Assembly: GCA_905221605.1 (NCBI GenBank)
Contig: CAJNDS010002439.1
Span: forward strand, 335,001-399,000
Length of the DNA: 64,000 nucleotides
DNA from: Symbiodinium natans
Taxonomy: Eukaryota; Sar; Dinophyceae; Suessiales; Symbiodiniaceae
Direction of reading: 5' to 3'
Positions 57,586 through 64,000 of the stretch are shown here, one piece after another. Both the position numbers and the translations under genes were made by a program. Positions within the stretch are counted from its first letter, which is position 1; the number at the start of each line of letters is the position of its first letter. A model generated the notes under the pieces. The model was not told where the DNA came from. It did no database searches and saw only the letters and a list, made by a program, of their open reading frames with translations.

Positions 57586-58296
57586 GGATATGCAGCTTCA
57601 TCCTTGGTTGCAAAACGCACACTCCCGCATTCGACGATCCTGCCCCACGGCTTGTGAAGGTGATTTCCCGGGCAGGATGCACGGAGCGATTCAAAGCACT
57701 CGGGGGAGCACAGCAGCTTGGTTCCCTTGGGCCTGGAGCCCCCATGGCAGCATTGATCAAAGCACACCTCAGAAAGACGGGGCAGGAGGCGATGACTGGG
57801 TTCAGACGGCTCGAACGCCGCAAGAATCTCCCACAAGAAACTATTGCGCGGGTTCTCAATGCAAACTATGATGCTGTTGTCAAGACAATATCTCAGCACT
57901 CTATAGCCGAAAGAATAGAGCCGATTGGCAGTGTCAACCCGACAAGAGTCCACCGAGCCAGGTTGTAAGCTGGGCAGCCCCAGCGGGAAATCGCGGCTGC
58001 GCAGAGGAGACGGCCCTATCTCTCCATTTGGCAAAGGTCTGCCTCGCGCCTTGCTGCTTGTCCCACATGGCAAGCCAAGATGCACGAGGAACGGAGGATG
58101 TTTCTTCATCAGATCCCAGAAAAGGTTCTGCCCGACTTCAGAGGACAGGTCAAGCTGAGCTACAGGCACACAAGAATCACAGTGGTGATGGTCAAAGCTG
58201 TGCACGTGAAAGCCCGTCTGGCGCAAGGCACGGGACAACGAACCCTTCCCAGCAAACAACTCAAAGGCGCAGGGAGGCGTGTCTGTGATGTCTCAA
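57192..58296 (-). CDS. Cytosine-C5 DNA methyltransferase-like domain of retroelement pol
   Basis: Counting from 58259: F-A-G-K-G-S-L at residues 2-8 is SAM-binding motif I, G-L-P-C-G-T-S-S (62-69) carries the catalytic-type cysteine C65 (motif IV), and I-E-N-P-R-N-S (134-140) is the E-N-P motif VI. The order and spacing match the N-terminal catalytic half of C5-methyltransferases. A canonical target-recognition domain and motifs IX-X are not obvious, so activity is uncertain. The frame opens after a UGA at about 58298 and must be entered from the dioxygenase frame by a -1 change. The domain text ends near 57560; the remaining open frame overlaps the linker. Methyltransferase acquisition by retrotransposons has been reported in some algae and dinoflagellates. 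Confidence 0.75.
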
Positions 58297-58987
58297 GCGG
58301 GAAGGGAACCTCCGGTGGCAGCAGGAATCCTAAGCCCCGCGCCCTAGCCAGCTCTGCTTCACCAAAGTCCCCGAGCTGCTGAATGACCCATGTCACCAAA
58401 ACAAGCCTATTGCCAGTCCAAGGCTCAGTCTGATGGTAGTTTGACCATGCATCAAAAACTAAAGGCTCGGAAGTAAGCTCATGCACGCTGCCACTCAACT
58501 CAAGCTGACCGGAAACCCGCACGTCGTCACCTGGTCCCTCAATCCACAATCCGCCGCCCTGGAAGTCTGTGACGCGGAACAAGGCATTAGGCCAAGGTGC
58601 GTTGCGCCCATCCTTATGAAGAGGGGTCGCACTGTTTGAAAAGAAGCCACAAGTGGAGAACACATGACCGGGAAGACGCTCCTTGACGAAGCGGGTCATA
58701 ATTCGGCTTGCAAACGGAAAAGTGTGACACTCCTTGCGCAACCCACGAAAACCTCCCTGGGCATAGCAACCAGTCACGAAAGCACTACGCACCTCACGCG
58801 AACCTCCTCGCACCTCATCTTTCGGAAGCAAACCGAAGAGCGACTGAAGGTCGGACTCCGAGATCTGTGCAGCACTCTTCAAACGCGTTTGTGCCCAAAC
58901 CTCAGGATCCGCTAAGGACAGATCCCCAGTTTCCAGCGCGCCACAATTCACTTCTCCAGAGTCCGGCGCATCCTCTGGGGGGCCCTG
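58160..58987 (-). CDS. 2-oxoglutarate/Fe(II) dioxygenase-like domain of retroelement pol
   Basis: Counting from 58951, H112-K-D114 gives the H-x-D metal pair, H173 (S-N-Y-H-Q-T) the distal histidine, and R182 (T-G-N-R-L-V-L-V) the residue expected to bind 2-oxoglutarate. G-G-G-L-W-I-E (132-138) and L-V-F-D-A (164-168) supply the strands between them. This is the double-stranded beta-helix pattern shared by AlkB, TET/JBP and prolyl-hydroxylase families; which of these is closest cannot be decided here. The frame is the same as the zinc-finger gag frame and is separated from it by one UGA (58988-58990). It runs on past the domain to 58160, overlapping the start of the methyltransferase frame. 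Substrate unknown; nucleic acid is an inference from context. Confidence 0.65.
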   Translation of the reverse strand, partial: QGPPEDAPDSGEVNCGALETGDLSLADPEVWAQTRLKSAAQISESDLQSLFGLLPKDEVRGGSREVRSAFVTGCYAQGGFRGLRKECHTFPFASRIMTRFVKERLPGHVFSTCGFFSNSATPLHKDGRNAPWPNALFRVTDFQGGGLWIEGPGDDVRVSGQLELSGSVHELTSEPLVFDAWSNYHQTEPWTGNRLVLVTWVIQQLGDFGEAELARARGLGFLLPPEVPFPLETSQTRLPAPLSCLLGRVRCPVPCARRAFTCTALTITTVILVCL

Positions 58988-59584
58988 TCAAGAACCCCCC
59001 TTAGGGCAATTAGCAAAAGGGCGATTTCCAAAGCATCCCTTACGCCAACACTTGTGGAAACCCTTGAGGCACCTGCCTTTCTTGCACTTGTTCTTGCGTC
59101 CATGCGTGTTGTACGCAAAGCACAGCGGACGGTTGGCCTCGTCCTTTGTTGCACACCCCTCGGGAAGATCAAGTGTCTTGCCAGCGCCTTTCCCCTTCTT
59201 CTCCTTGCCAGCGCCCTTTCCTCCCTTGTCCCCTGGCTTGCCCCCATGCAGGAACTGGTGCGGCGGAGGATTCGGCAAGGGGGCCAAGTATTGCATGATC
59301 TCGGGACTACGTGAAAGGCGGGTGATCTCGGCATCAAGAACTGGATCTGTGCCGGCAGGTGCTGTCAACCTGCCCATCAAGTTATTACTTGCAAGGATGA
59401 ACAGCTGCTTGTCTGCCTCAATGATCTGCGACAACTGAATGCCTGCAAATCCCTTTGGCTGAGCTCGCTGCAAAACTGAGAACAAGAACTGAACATGCGA
59501 GATTAGCCATGTCGAAGGCCAGCGACCTCCTGCACCAAGCTTGCCGGAGGCGCATCTCTGAAGCCACGTCGCACGCGAGCTCAT
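58988..59584 (-). CDS. Retroelement gag, C-terminal part with CCCH zinc finger
   Basis: A helical capsid-like segment (I-Q-L-S-Q-I-I-E-A-D-K-Q-L-F near residues 49-62) is followed by a G/K-rich basic linker. Then comes a C-x10-C-x4-C-x3-H finger with further C-W-R-K-G-C and C-P-K-G pairs, probably for RNA packaging. It ends at UGA 58988-58990, after which the same frame continues into pol. The region before 59584 in this frame has three stops, while part of the text between is open in another frame (59675-59418). Confidence 0.6.
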   Translation of the reverse strand: MSSRATWLQRCASGKLGAGGRWPSTWLISHVQFLFSVLQRAQPKGFAGIQLSQIIEADKQLFILASNNLMGRLTAPAGTDPVLDAEITRLSRSPEIMQYLAPLPNPPPHQFLHGGKPGDKGGKGAGKEKKGKGAGKTLDLPEGCATKDEANRPLCFAYNTHGRKNKCKKGRCLKGFHKCWRKGCFGNRPFANCPKGGS

Positions 59585-59602
59585 GTGGCTTCATAGTCAC
59601 CT

Positions 59603-60130
59603 TCAAGCTATGATCAGCCGCAAGATTGACGCTACTGTCGCGAGGCACTGGGCTTCCTGAGCTCGGCTGATCCACTTGCTAGGAGGATGGTATTGCAGCA
59701 CGCCTGGTTCCAGCATCTCCACACAAAGGTCCACGCATGCCGGGTCTCTGGGGTGAAGACCAAGCCGCCCAGGGTCCTCTCCTGGCGAGCCTGCCTGTCC
59801 ATGCGCTCGGCAGCTGCTAACTTCTTTGGATGGCCTTACCCCGGGCTCGATCCGTGACTTTCCCTCCTCAATGGCCATGCTGACGCCATCGAAGAGAAGG
59901 CGGCGCAGGCTCCCCTTCTGGTAGCCGGTAGGACTGATGCCAAGACCGTTGATCCACGCGTCCACAGCCTCATCAGTCAAAGTTGTAGGCGTCGCCGACA
60001 CAGCGAAAGCCAAGCGCCCGAACGTGGTGTAACCATTGTCCACCAGGCCCTGAATTGTCTCCTCGGTGAAGCCAATCTTCTTAGCTCTATCCAAGAAAGC
60101 TGCCTCTGAATCCAAGTTCGCTGAAGCCAT
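59603..60130 (-). CDS. Retroelement gag, N-terminal part
   Basis: It starts at ATG 60130 (M-A-S-A-N-L-D-S-E-A-A-F-L) about 215 bp from the divergent recombinase. The first 65 residues form a compact motif (F-L-D-R-A-K-K-I-G-F then G-Y-T-T-F-G-R-L-A-F-A-V) that I associate with dinoflagellate retroelement proteins. The frame ends at UGA 59603. Three stops within 20 bp separate it from the rest of gag, so a small deletion, an intron or sequence indels are likely. Confidence 0.6.
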   Translation of the reverse strand: MASANLDSEAAFLDRAKKIGFTEETIQGLVDNGYTTFGRLAFAVSATPTTLTDEAVDAWINGLGISPTGYQKGSLRRLLFDGVSMAIEEGKSRIEPGVRPSKEVSSCRAHGQAGSPGEDPGRLGLHPRDPACVDLCVEMLEPGVLQYHPPSKWISRAQEAQCLATVASILRLIIA

Positions 60131-60343
60131 GATTCACACCGTGTGGCGTAGGCGCTCAAAGGCTGATCGAATGATCCCTTCGAACTACCATATAATCTGA
60201 AAAGAACCTTCCAAAATTGAAATTTCGGCATGAAGTCACAGATGAACTGACAGCATGCGTGCACGTGTATCCTTAGAAAGCTCTTCCTCGCTGGAGCCTC
60301 TCATCTGCCATTGACATGAAAGTCCACTGGATGCTCAACTGCC

Positions 60344-61255
60344 ATGTCTTGCAGCAAAGCGCCTCTCTCTCGAGTGCCATCTCCCAGGCACTTAAGCTCC
60401 CCCTTTAAGCCCCCTTTCCCGCCGTCCCACTCCCAACCCCCCCGCTCTTTGCTTCTTGAAAACAAAAACAATCCCGTCTCCACTCCTCTGAGTTTTGAAC
60501 AAACTGTGCAGCGGAGGCTGCAGAGAATCCGCATCGTGCGTAGTGATGAAGATGAGAGAAACCATGCCCGAAAGAAGCTCAAGGTCATGGCACTCCTGGA
60601 CCCTCTGGCTACGAACCTGGGAAGACACTTGATGCCGAAGACTGGTGAGCTGGAAAACAAAGATCTGGTGGCAGCCAGTTTTTGTGATGCCTTCGCACAG
60701 AAGGCAGCGGTTACCCTCACCAAGAGAGCAGGGTCGTTGCACCGTCCGGTGGTCCAGCTCTTTAAGCAAGGCGTTGGATCTCCATGGAGGATGGAAGCAT
60801 CCGATTTGTATTCGGCGCTGTCGGCCATGCGGGACAGTGGCTGCGGTGCGTCAGCTCCTTCACATGTTTTGGAGGCTTTGCATTTCATGCATGCCGTGGT
60901 ACATTTCCGGTGCATGGACCTCAAGGTTGTCATTTCTGGAAGGTGCAAGGGTCCTTCTTGGGGAAGCAGCCTCTGGTTCAGAGGGATTCACTGAAGTGCA
61001 AACAGGCCATGACTCTGGAGCACATCATGGTGAGAGCTGGAGAGGTGGAGCGCTGCGTTTTGGGTCAGGTTCTTTTCTGCCTGCATGCGGTGTGCCGATG
61101 GAAGGACTCACAGCGCTTGAAGGCGGTGTATCTTCTGGGAGACGGAAAGCCAAGCTGATTTTCGCCGATGTGGGGAGTGAAACGTCGCACACTGCCGACG
61201 TGGTCATCAGGGTCGCGATCCTCACGCACATCAGCACCCAGAAGAACACCTCGCT
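60344..61255 (+). CDS. Tyrosine recombinase, N-terminal part (divergent from gag)
   Basis: It is open in one frame to about 60945, then continues in two further frames, at about 60946-61135 and from 61140 on. It has a helical core-binding region (K-A-A-V-T-L-T-K-R-A-G-S-L, then L-E-A-L-H-F-M-H), then K-Q-P-L-V-Q-R-D and C-R-W-K-D-S-Q. In the last of these the arginine is in the position of catalytic box I of tyrosine recombinases. The text fades after A-D-V-G-S-E-T-S-H near 61195. The C-terminal half with the remaining catalytic residues is on the opposite strand (61950-61261). The recombinase would insert the element's circular DNA without a target duplication. Confidence 0.55.
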
Positions 61256-61260
61256 CACAA

Positions 61261-61950
61261 GGCCGCTCCCAGGCCCCTGAGGTTGTCAACTCCTCTTTTG
61301 ACTTTCTCAGCAGTGACGCCCATGGCACGTGAACACTGCAAGCAGACATCGGGATCCTCAGCTCCCACGCCCTCACATGAAGAGTATCTCTCGGTGCAAA
61401 GCCTCCCGCACAAGAAGACGCCATCCTCCCTCAAGCAGTGCGCGCCCTCACCAGCTTCGGACCTGGGACGGCAAAGGGTTCAGGTTTCTCTGGCTCCGAG
61501 GCGGAACCATCAGAATCAGCCTTCAGCTTCACCGGTGGCGCCAAACCCGAAACTTGCCGTCGTCCTCCTTCAGCACTGGCCGACTGCACTCCCTTCTCCA
61601 AAGCATCCGCCACCTGCATAACACGTGATGCTGGATCCAGATCTGGGTCGAAAGCCCCGCTTCGAATGGTTCGGTAGAGCGCGAGAACCTTTCCAGCTAA
61701 ACTCGTGTACGCTTCGCGACTGTACGTCACCATGCTCTTCACCTTCGGAAGGACGTGGTGGCCTTGAAGCAAGCGTTCACCATCGGCCCGCCTTCATCAT
61801 AATCGATCGCCCTGCCCACGTCAACAAAGTGGTCTTCAAGGAATGCGTGCCGATGCGCTGATTCTCTACCCCAGTGTCTGCCAGCCAGTCCTGAATCCAA
61901 GCTGTCGCTTCCGCGGAGCCCATCTCGGTCGAACTCCAGGTGTCCAGCCT
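61261..61950 (-). CDS. Tyrosine recombinase, C-terminal part (inverted)
   Basis: Minus strand from about 61950: M-G-S-A-E-A-T-A-W, then G-T-H-S-L-K (box II, with K where R is usual), then after a frame change L-Q-G-H-H, and T-Y-S-R-E with the nucleophilic tyrosine. I-R-S-G-A-F-D-P-D follows. The tail has F-L-C-G-R-L-C and C-L-Q-C, a possible zinc-binding end, to about 61261. It supplies exactly the part missing from the plus-strand fragment that ends at about 61255, pointing to an inversion within one gene. Confidence 0.6.
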
Positions 61951-62001
61951 CAAGGGGGGGCTTAAGGGGGGCTTAAGGGGGGGAATAAGGGGGGCTTAAG
62001 G
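61950..62001 (+). repeat. Short (GGGGGGCTTAAG)n tract
   Basis: Four imperfect 11-12-bp units of AAGGGGGGGCTT/AATAAGGGGGG lie between the inverted recombinase fragment and the copia LTR. Confidence 0.7.
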
Positions 62002-62398
62002 TGTGAAAGTTCCTGTCTAAGGACATGTTCACTTTGTTGTCCTGCATGCTGGCTCAGAGTTGTGTGTGTGTTGTAGGAACTCCGTAGTTGTGCCTTGGAG
62101 GCTCGACGGGAGTGCTGCTTTTAAGTGGGAAAGCCTTTTGAAGTGCTTGAGTTGTAGGGATGTGTGTCTGGAAGCTGTAGAAGTGACTGTGCACGTTTTT
62201 GCTTGCTTTAGGTATAGTTGGGTAGGTCCCGAGAACTCCCACTGACGTTTGAGTTTGTTTTGTGGCTGTGGAGAACACGTGGCAGAGCAGAGTTTTCACC
62301 TGTGTGTAAAGAGTTTCACTGACGAAGCCTCCGGCTTATGATTTTGGCTCAAGTCGTGAGAAAAAGAGGGTTCAGCGCGCTGCTGCTGTGTTTTCACA
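62002..62398 (+). repeat. 5' long terminal repeat
   Basis: It begins TGTGAAAG and ends TTTTCACA, so the termini are TG...CA inside a 7-bp inverted repeat (TGTGAAA/TTTCACA), followed directly by a primer binding site. Length 397 bp. The 3' LTR is outside the window, so the boundary rests on these signals. No TATA box or polyadenylation signal was identified. Confidence 0.7.
62331..62353 (+). other. Relict spliced-leader-like sequence inside the LTR
   Basis: ATTTTGGCTCAAG at 62341-62353 is identical to the last 13 bases of the published dinoflagellate spliced leader. CCGG just upstream (62331-62334) resembles its CCGT start, but the middle is altered and two bases longer. It ends in AAG, like a splice acceptor. 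Confidence 0.6.
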
Positions 62399-62410
62399 TG
62401 GTAGCGGAGC
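62399..62410 (+). promoter_or_regulatory. Primer binding site (initiator-Met-type tRNA)
   Basis: TGGTAGCGGAGC follows the LTR without a gap. Initiator-Met tRNA primer sites of copia elements typically read TGGTA(T/G)CAGAGC, so the match is one base off a common form. Confidence 0.65.
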
Positions 62411-62443
62411 GTGTGTGTAGCACGCTCGTAGAAACTAGAAGCC

Positions 62444-63334
62444 ATGGCTGACCCCGGGCTGTCGACCCCTGTGCCTGAAGACGAAGACGACGAAGCTTTG
62501 TTTGGCCCCGGTGGTGCCCAGGACGGGCAACAACCGCCAACACAACCCCCTGGAGCTTCTGCTCCAGCGGGAGGACCCTCCACGGTCGTCGGACTTGACC
62601 CTCAACTCCAGCAGATGATGGTCCAGATGATGCAGAGTCAGCAAATGATGATGCAGAATCAGCAACAGACACTTCAAGTTCTGGTGGCAAAGATGGAGGC
62701 CGACGAGAGAAGGAGACGTGAGCAGGAAGCATTGTCGGCAGCTGTGAGCAACCCATTTGGGGGTGCTTCAAGTGCAGCAGCTGCCGGAAGTCCCACGGCA
62801 AAGGCTTCTGCTCCTCCACCGGCACCATCACAGAACCTGCATGTTGGAAGTAACCGTGCAGAGAAGTATCTGCCAGCATTGCCGCTCATCGATAATGTGT
62901 CGATGGGAAAAGGGCGTGTGAGAGAGCTGGAGGAGTACCATCGGTGGTGCGAGGTGCTTGCTTCCTGGCTGGCGTTGATAGACGACAACTATGTCAATGA
63001 GTTGCGCCAGGCAATGACGCATGACCGTGAGATCAAGCAGTCTGACATGGCAGTTCCGGTAGCATCGCGTTCGGCAAGGTTGTTTTACTACCTGCAACAA
63101 AGTCTGCAGAAGTTCGAACGTGGGATGGAACTGGTGAGAAGCACGTCGATGCGTCAAGGACAAGCTGCTTGTGGTTATGAGGTGATGCGTCAAATGCACC
63201 AGACCTTCAGCATTGTCTCTCGCATGGAGGCCATTGCTGTGAGAGATGAAGCCCTTCGCCTAACTTCGAAGGCGAGTTCGTACAAGCGACCGCTTGACTG
63301 CGTCCGCTTCCTTGAGGACGAGCTTGGGAAGTAG
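62444..63334 (+). CDS. Copia retrotransposon gag, N-terminal part
   Basis: It starts at ATG 62444 in a good context (GCCATGGCT), 34 bp after the primer site. Residues 1-50 are acidic and P/G-rich; residues about 51-100 are a Q/M-rich segment passing into a charged coiled coil (A-D-E-R-R-R-R-E-Q); residues about 125-290 are the gag core. It would form the particle shell around element RNA. The frame ends at TAG 63332-63334, but gag-like text continues one base back in the next frame, so this is a -1 frame break and not the natural end. No slippery heptamer of the usual type is present at the junction. Confidence 0.75.
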   Translation: MADPGLSTPVPEDEDDEALFGPGGAQDGQQPPTQPPGASAPAGGPSTVVGLDPQLQQMMVQMMQSQQMMMQNQQQTLQVLVAKMEADERRRREQEALSAAVSNPFGGASSAAAAGSPTAKASAPPPAPSQNLHVGSNRAEKYLPALPLIDNVSMGKGRVRELEEYHRWCEVLASWLALIDDNYVNELRQAMTHDREIKQSDMAVPVASRSARLFYYLQQSLQKFERGMELVRSTSMRQGQAACGYEVMRQMHQTFSIVSRMEAIAVRDEALRLTSKASSYKRPLDCVRFLEDELGK

Positions 63335-64000
63335 ACCAGAAGCTGCATCGGTTCCCTGAACTGAGGCTTGGAGCATCTGATCGTTCAACCCTTCTTCTTC
63401 AATCTGTCAGCCCAGAGTGTAGGCATTACGTTGTCCTGCATGGGAAGTCTGGGAGCTGGGAGGAACTGGTTGAAAGCATCCGGTTCTACGAGGAGCAAAC
63501 CCGATTGTGTGATGCTGGTTCGCTGAATGCAGTTGGGGAGCGCGGCCTCTGCTGGAACTGTGGCAAATCAGGCCATATGAGTTGGCAGTGCCCCGACAAG
63601 AGCTCTGGAAAAGGGAAGAAGAGGGATGAACCGAAAGGTGGAAAGCCTTCTGGTTCCAAGAATCGAGAGAAGAGTCCTAAAGGCAAGGGCAAAGGCAAAG
63701 GGAAGACAGACAAAGGAAAGGGTGGAAAGCCCAAGGGGAAGCCCAAGAACAAAGGAAAGCCCAAGGGCCGAGCTGTGGAAGACGAGCAGTCTGACCAGGT
63801 GATGGCGATGCGGTCTCATCATCTGAGTGGCTTGGGTCCGGGGACAAGAACTAATGAGCCCAATGAAGCTGAGCCCCCTCGTCTCACCATGACGAACGGA
63901 GAGATCGAGAGACTGAACCAGTCCTCCTCTAGGAATAGCTCTTTCGCATGGCTCATTGATAGTGGAGCCACCTGCCACGTGTTGTCAGAGAGCGCGTTGG
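63328..64000 (+). CDS. Copia retrotransposon gag end, zinc knuckle and protease start (partial)
   Basis: Open from 63328 to the window end. It continues gag (V-D-Q-K-L-H-R-F-P), then has a CX2CX4HX4C zinc knuckle C-W-N-C-G-K-S-G-H-M-S-W-Q-C at 63550-63591. About 60 residues of G/K/P-rich basic repeats follow (63600-63770), then W-L-I-D-S-G-A-T-C-H at 63946-63975, where D-S-G at 63958-63966 is the protease active site. Knuckle and basic tail bind RNA; the protease would cut the polyprotein. Confidence 0.85.

Larger units (their letters stand above)
54307..61950 (-). mobile_element. DIRS/PAT/Kangaroo-like tyrosine-recombinase retroelement
   Basis: On the minus strand, from 60130 down to 55212, it encodes gag, CCCH finger, dioxygenase-like, C5-methyltransferase-like, RT and RNase H regions. 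A tyrosine recombinase lies at 60344-61950, divergent from gag. The 3' end shows a direct repeat around a spacer (55202-54925, 54924-54585, 54584-54307), as expected for the B1-A2-B2 end of a split-direct-repeat element. No integrase of the retroviral type is seen. I recall that Volvox Kangaroo also has an oppositely oriented recombinase, which should be checked. The left end at 54307 interrupts another coding region. The right end is unclear: the recombinase C-terminus is inverted and the copia LTR starts at 62002. Confidence 0.65.
62002..64000 (+). mobile_element. Ty1/copia-type LTR retrotransposon, 5' part (runs off the window)
   Basis: LTR (62002-62398), primer binding site, gag, zinc knuckle and aspartic protease occur in that order. 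The protease text W-L-I-D-S-G-A-T-C-H is typical of copia elements, where integrase follows the protease. Integrase, RT, RNase H and the 3' LTR would lie beyond 64000. Confidence 0.8.

Noticed and set aside
58160-58951. Firm assignment of the dioxygenase-like domain to TET/JBP
   Set aside because: The H-x-D...H...R residues are shared by several 2-oxoglutarate oxygenase families; family-specific features could not be verified by eye.
61431-61772. A separate small host gene on the minus strand
   Set aside because: Its sequence is the C-terminal catalytic part of a tyrosine recombinase and continues upstream in another frame.

Overview
This window looks like nuclear DNA of a dinoflagellate, probably a symbiodiniacean-type alga; the species cannot be named. 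The clues are: many internal blocks of the plant/alveolate telomere unit TTTAGGG in both orientations; a spliced, intron-rich ion-channel gene; retroelement proteins of a type I associate with dinoflagellate genomes; and a 13-nt exact match to the 3' half of the dinoflagellate spliced leader. No bacterial operon, rRNA, tRNA or CRISPR array was seen.

Regions. 0-36 kb is gene-poor: TTTAGGG and TTTAGGGG arrays, microsatellites, a 247-bp higher-order satellite, G-tract/C-tract hairpin repeats, and at least seven families of short inverted-repeat (MITE-like) elements. Scattered coding-like fragments (5.2, 10.3, 26.9-28.6, 30.2 and 32.3 kb) lie on the minus strand and could be exons of unrecognised genes. 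36.8-43.1 kb (minus) holds the best host gene, a multi-exon voltage-gated cation channel: S1, S2, S3-S4 with an arginine-rich voltage sensor, S5, pore-loop pieces, a post-S6 helix and two EF-hands. Telomere-like arrays and MITE-like elements sit in its introns. 43-52 kb has more possible minus-strand exons, a 423-bp (CTA)n array and duplicated flanking sequence. 52.9-54.3 kb (plus) carries an unrecognised, AT-richer, frame-broken coding region cut by a retroelement end.

54.3-61.95 kb is a DIRS/PAT/Kangaroo-like tyrosine-recombinase retroelement. On the minus strand it encodes gag, a CCCH zinc finger, a 2-oxoglutarate/Fe(II) dioxygenase-like domain, a cytosine-C5-methyltransferase-like domain, reverse transcriptase and RNase H. 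It ends in a split direct repeat (B1-A2-B2). A divergent tyrosine recombinase lies on the plus strand, with its C-terminal half inverted. From 62.0 kb to the window end is the 5' part of a Ty1/copia-type LTR retrotransposon: LTR, primer binding site, gag, zinc knuckle and protease.

The most interesting points are the pairing of methyltransferase-like and dioxygenase-like domains in one retroelement, the spliced-leader-like sequence inside the copia LTR, and telomere repeats apparently inserted into a MITE. Nearly every long reading frame is broken by one-base shifts, although the 278-bp terminal repeats differ at only one noticed position. Sequence indels, introns or programmed frameshifts should therefore be separated from true decay.
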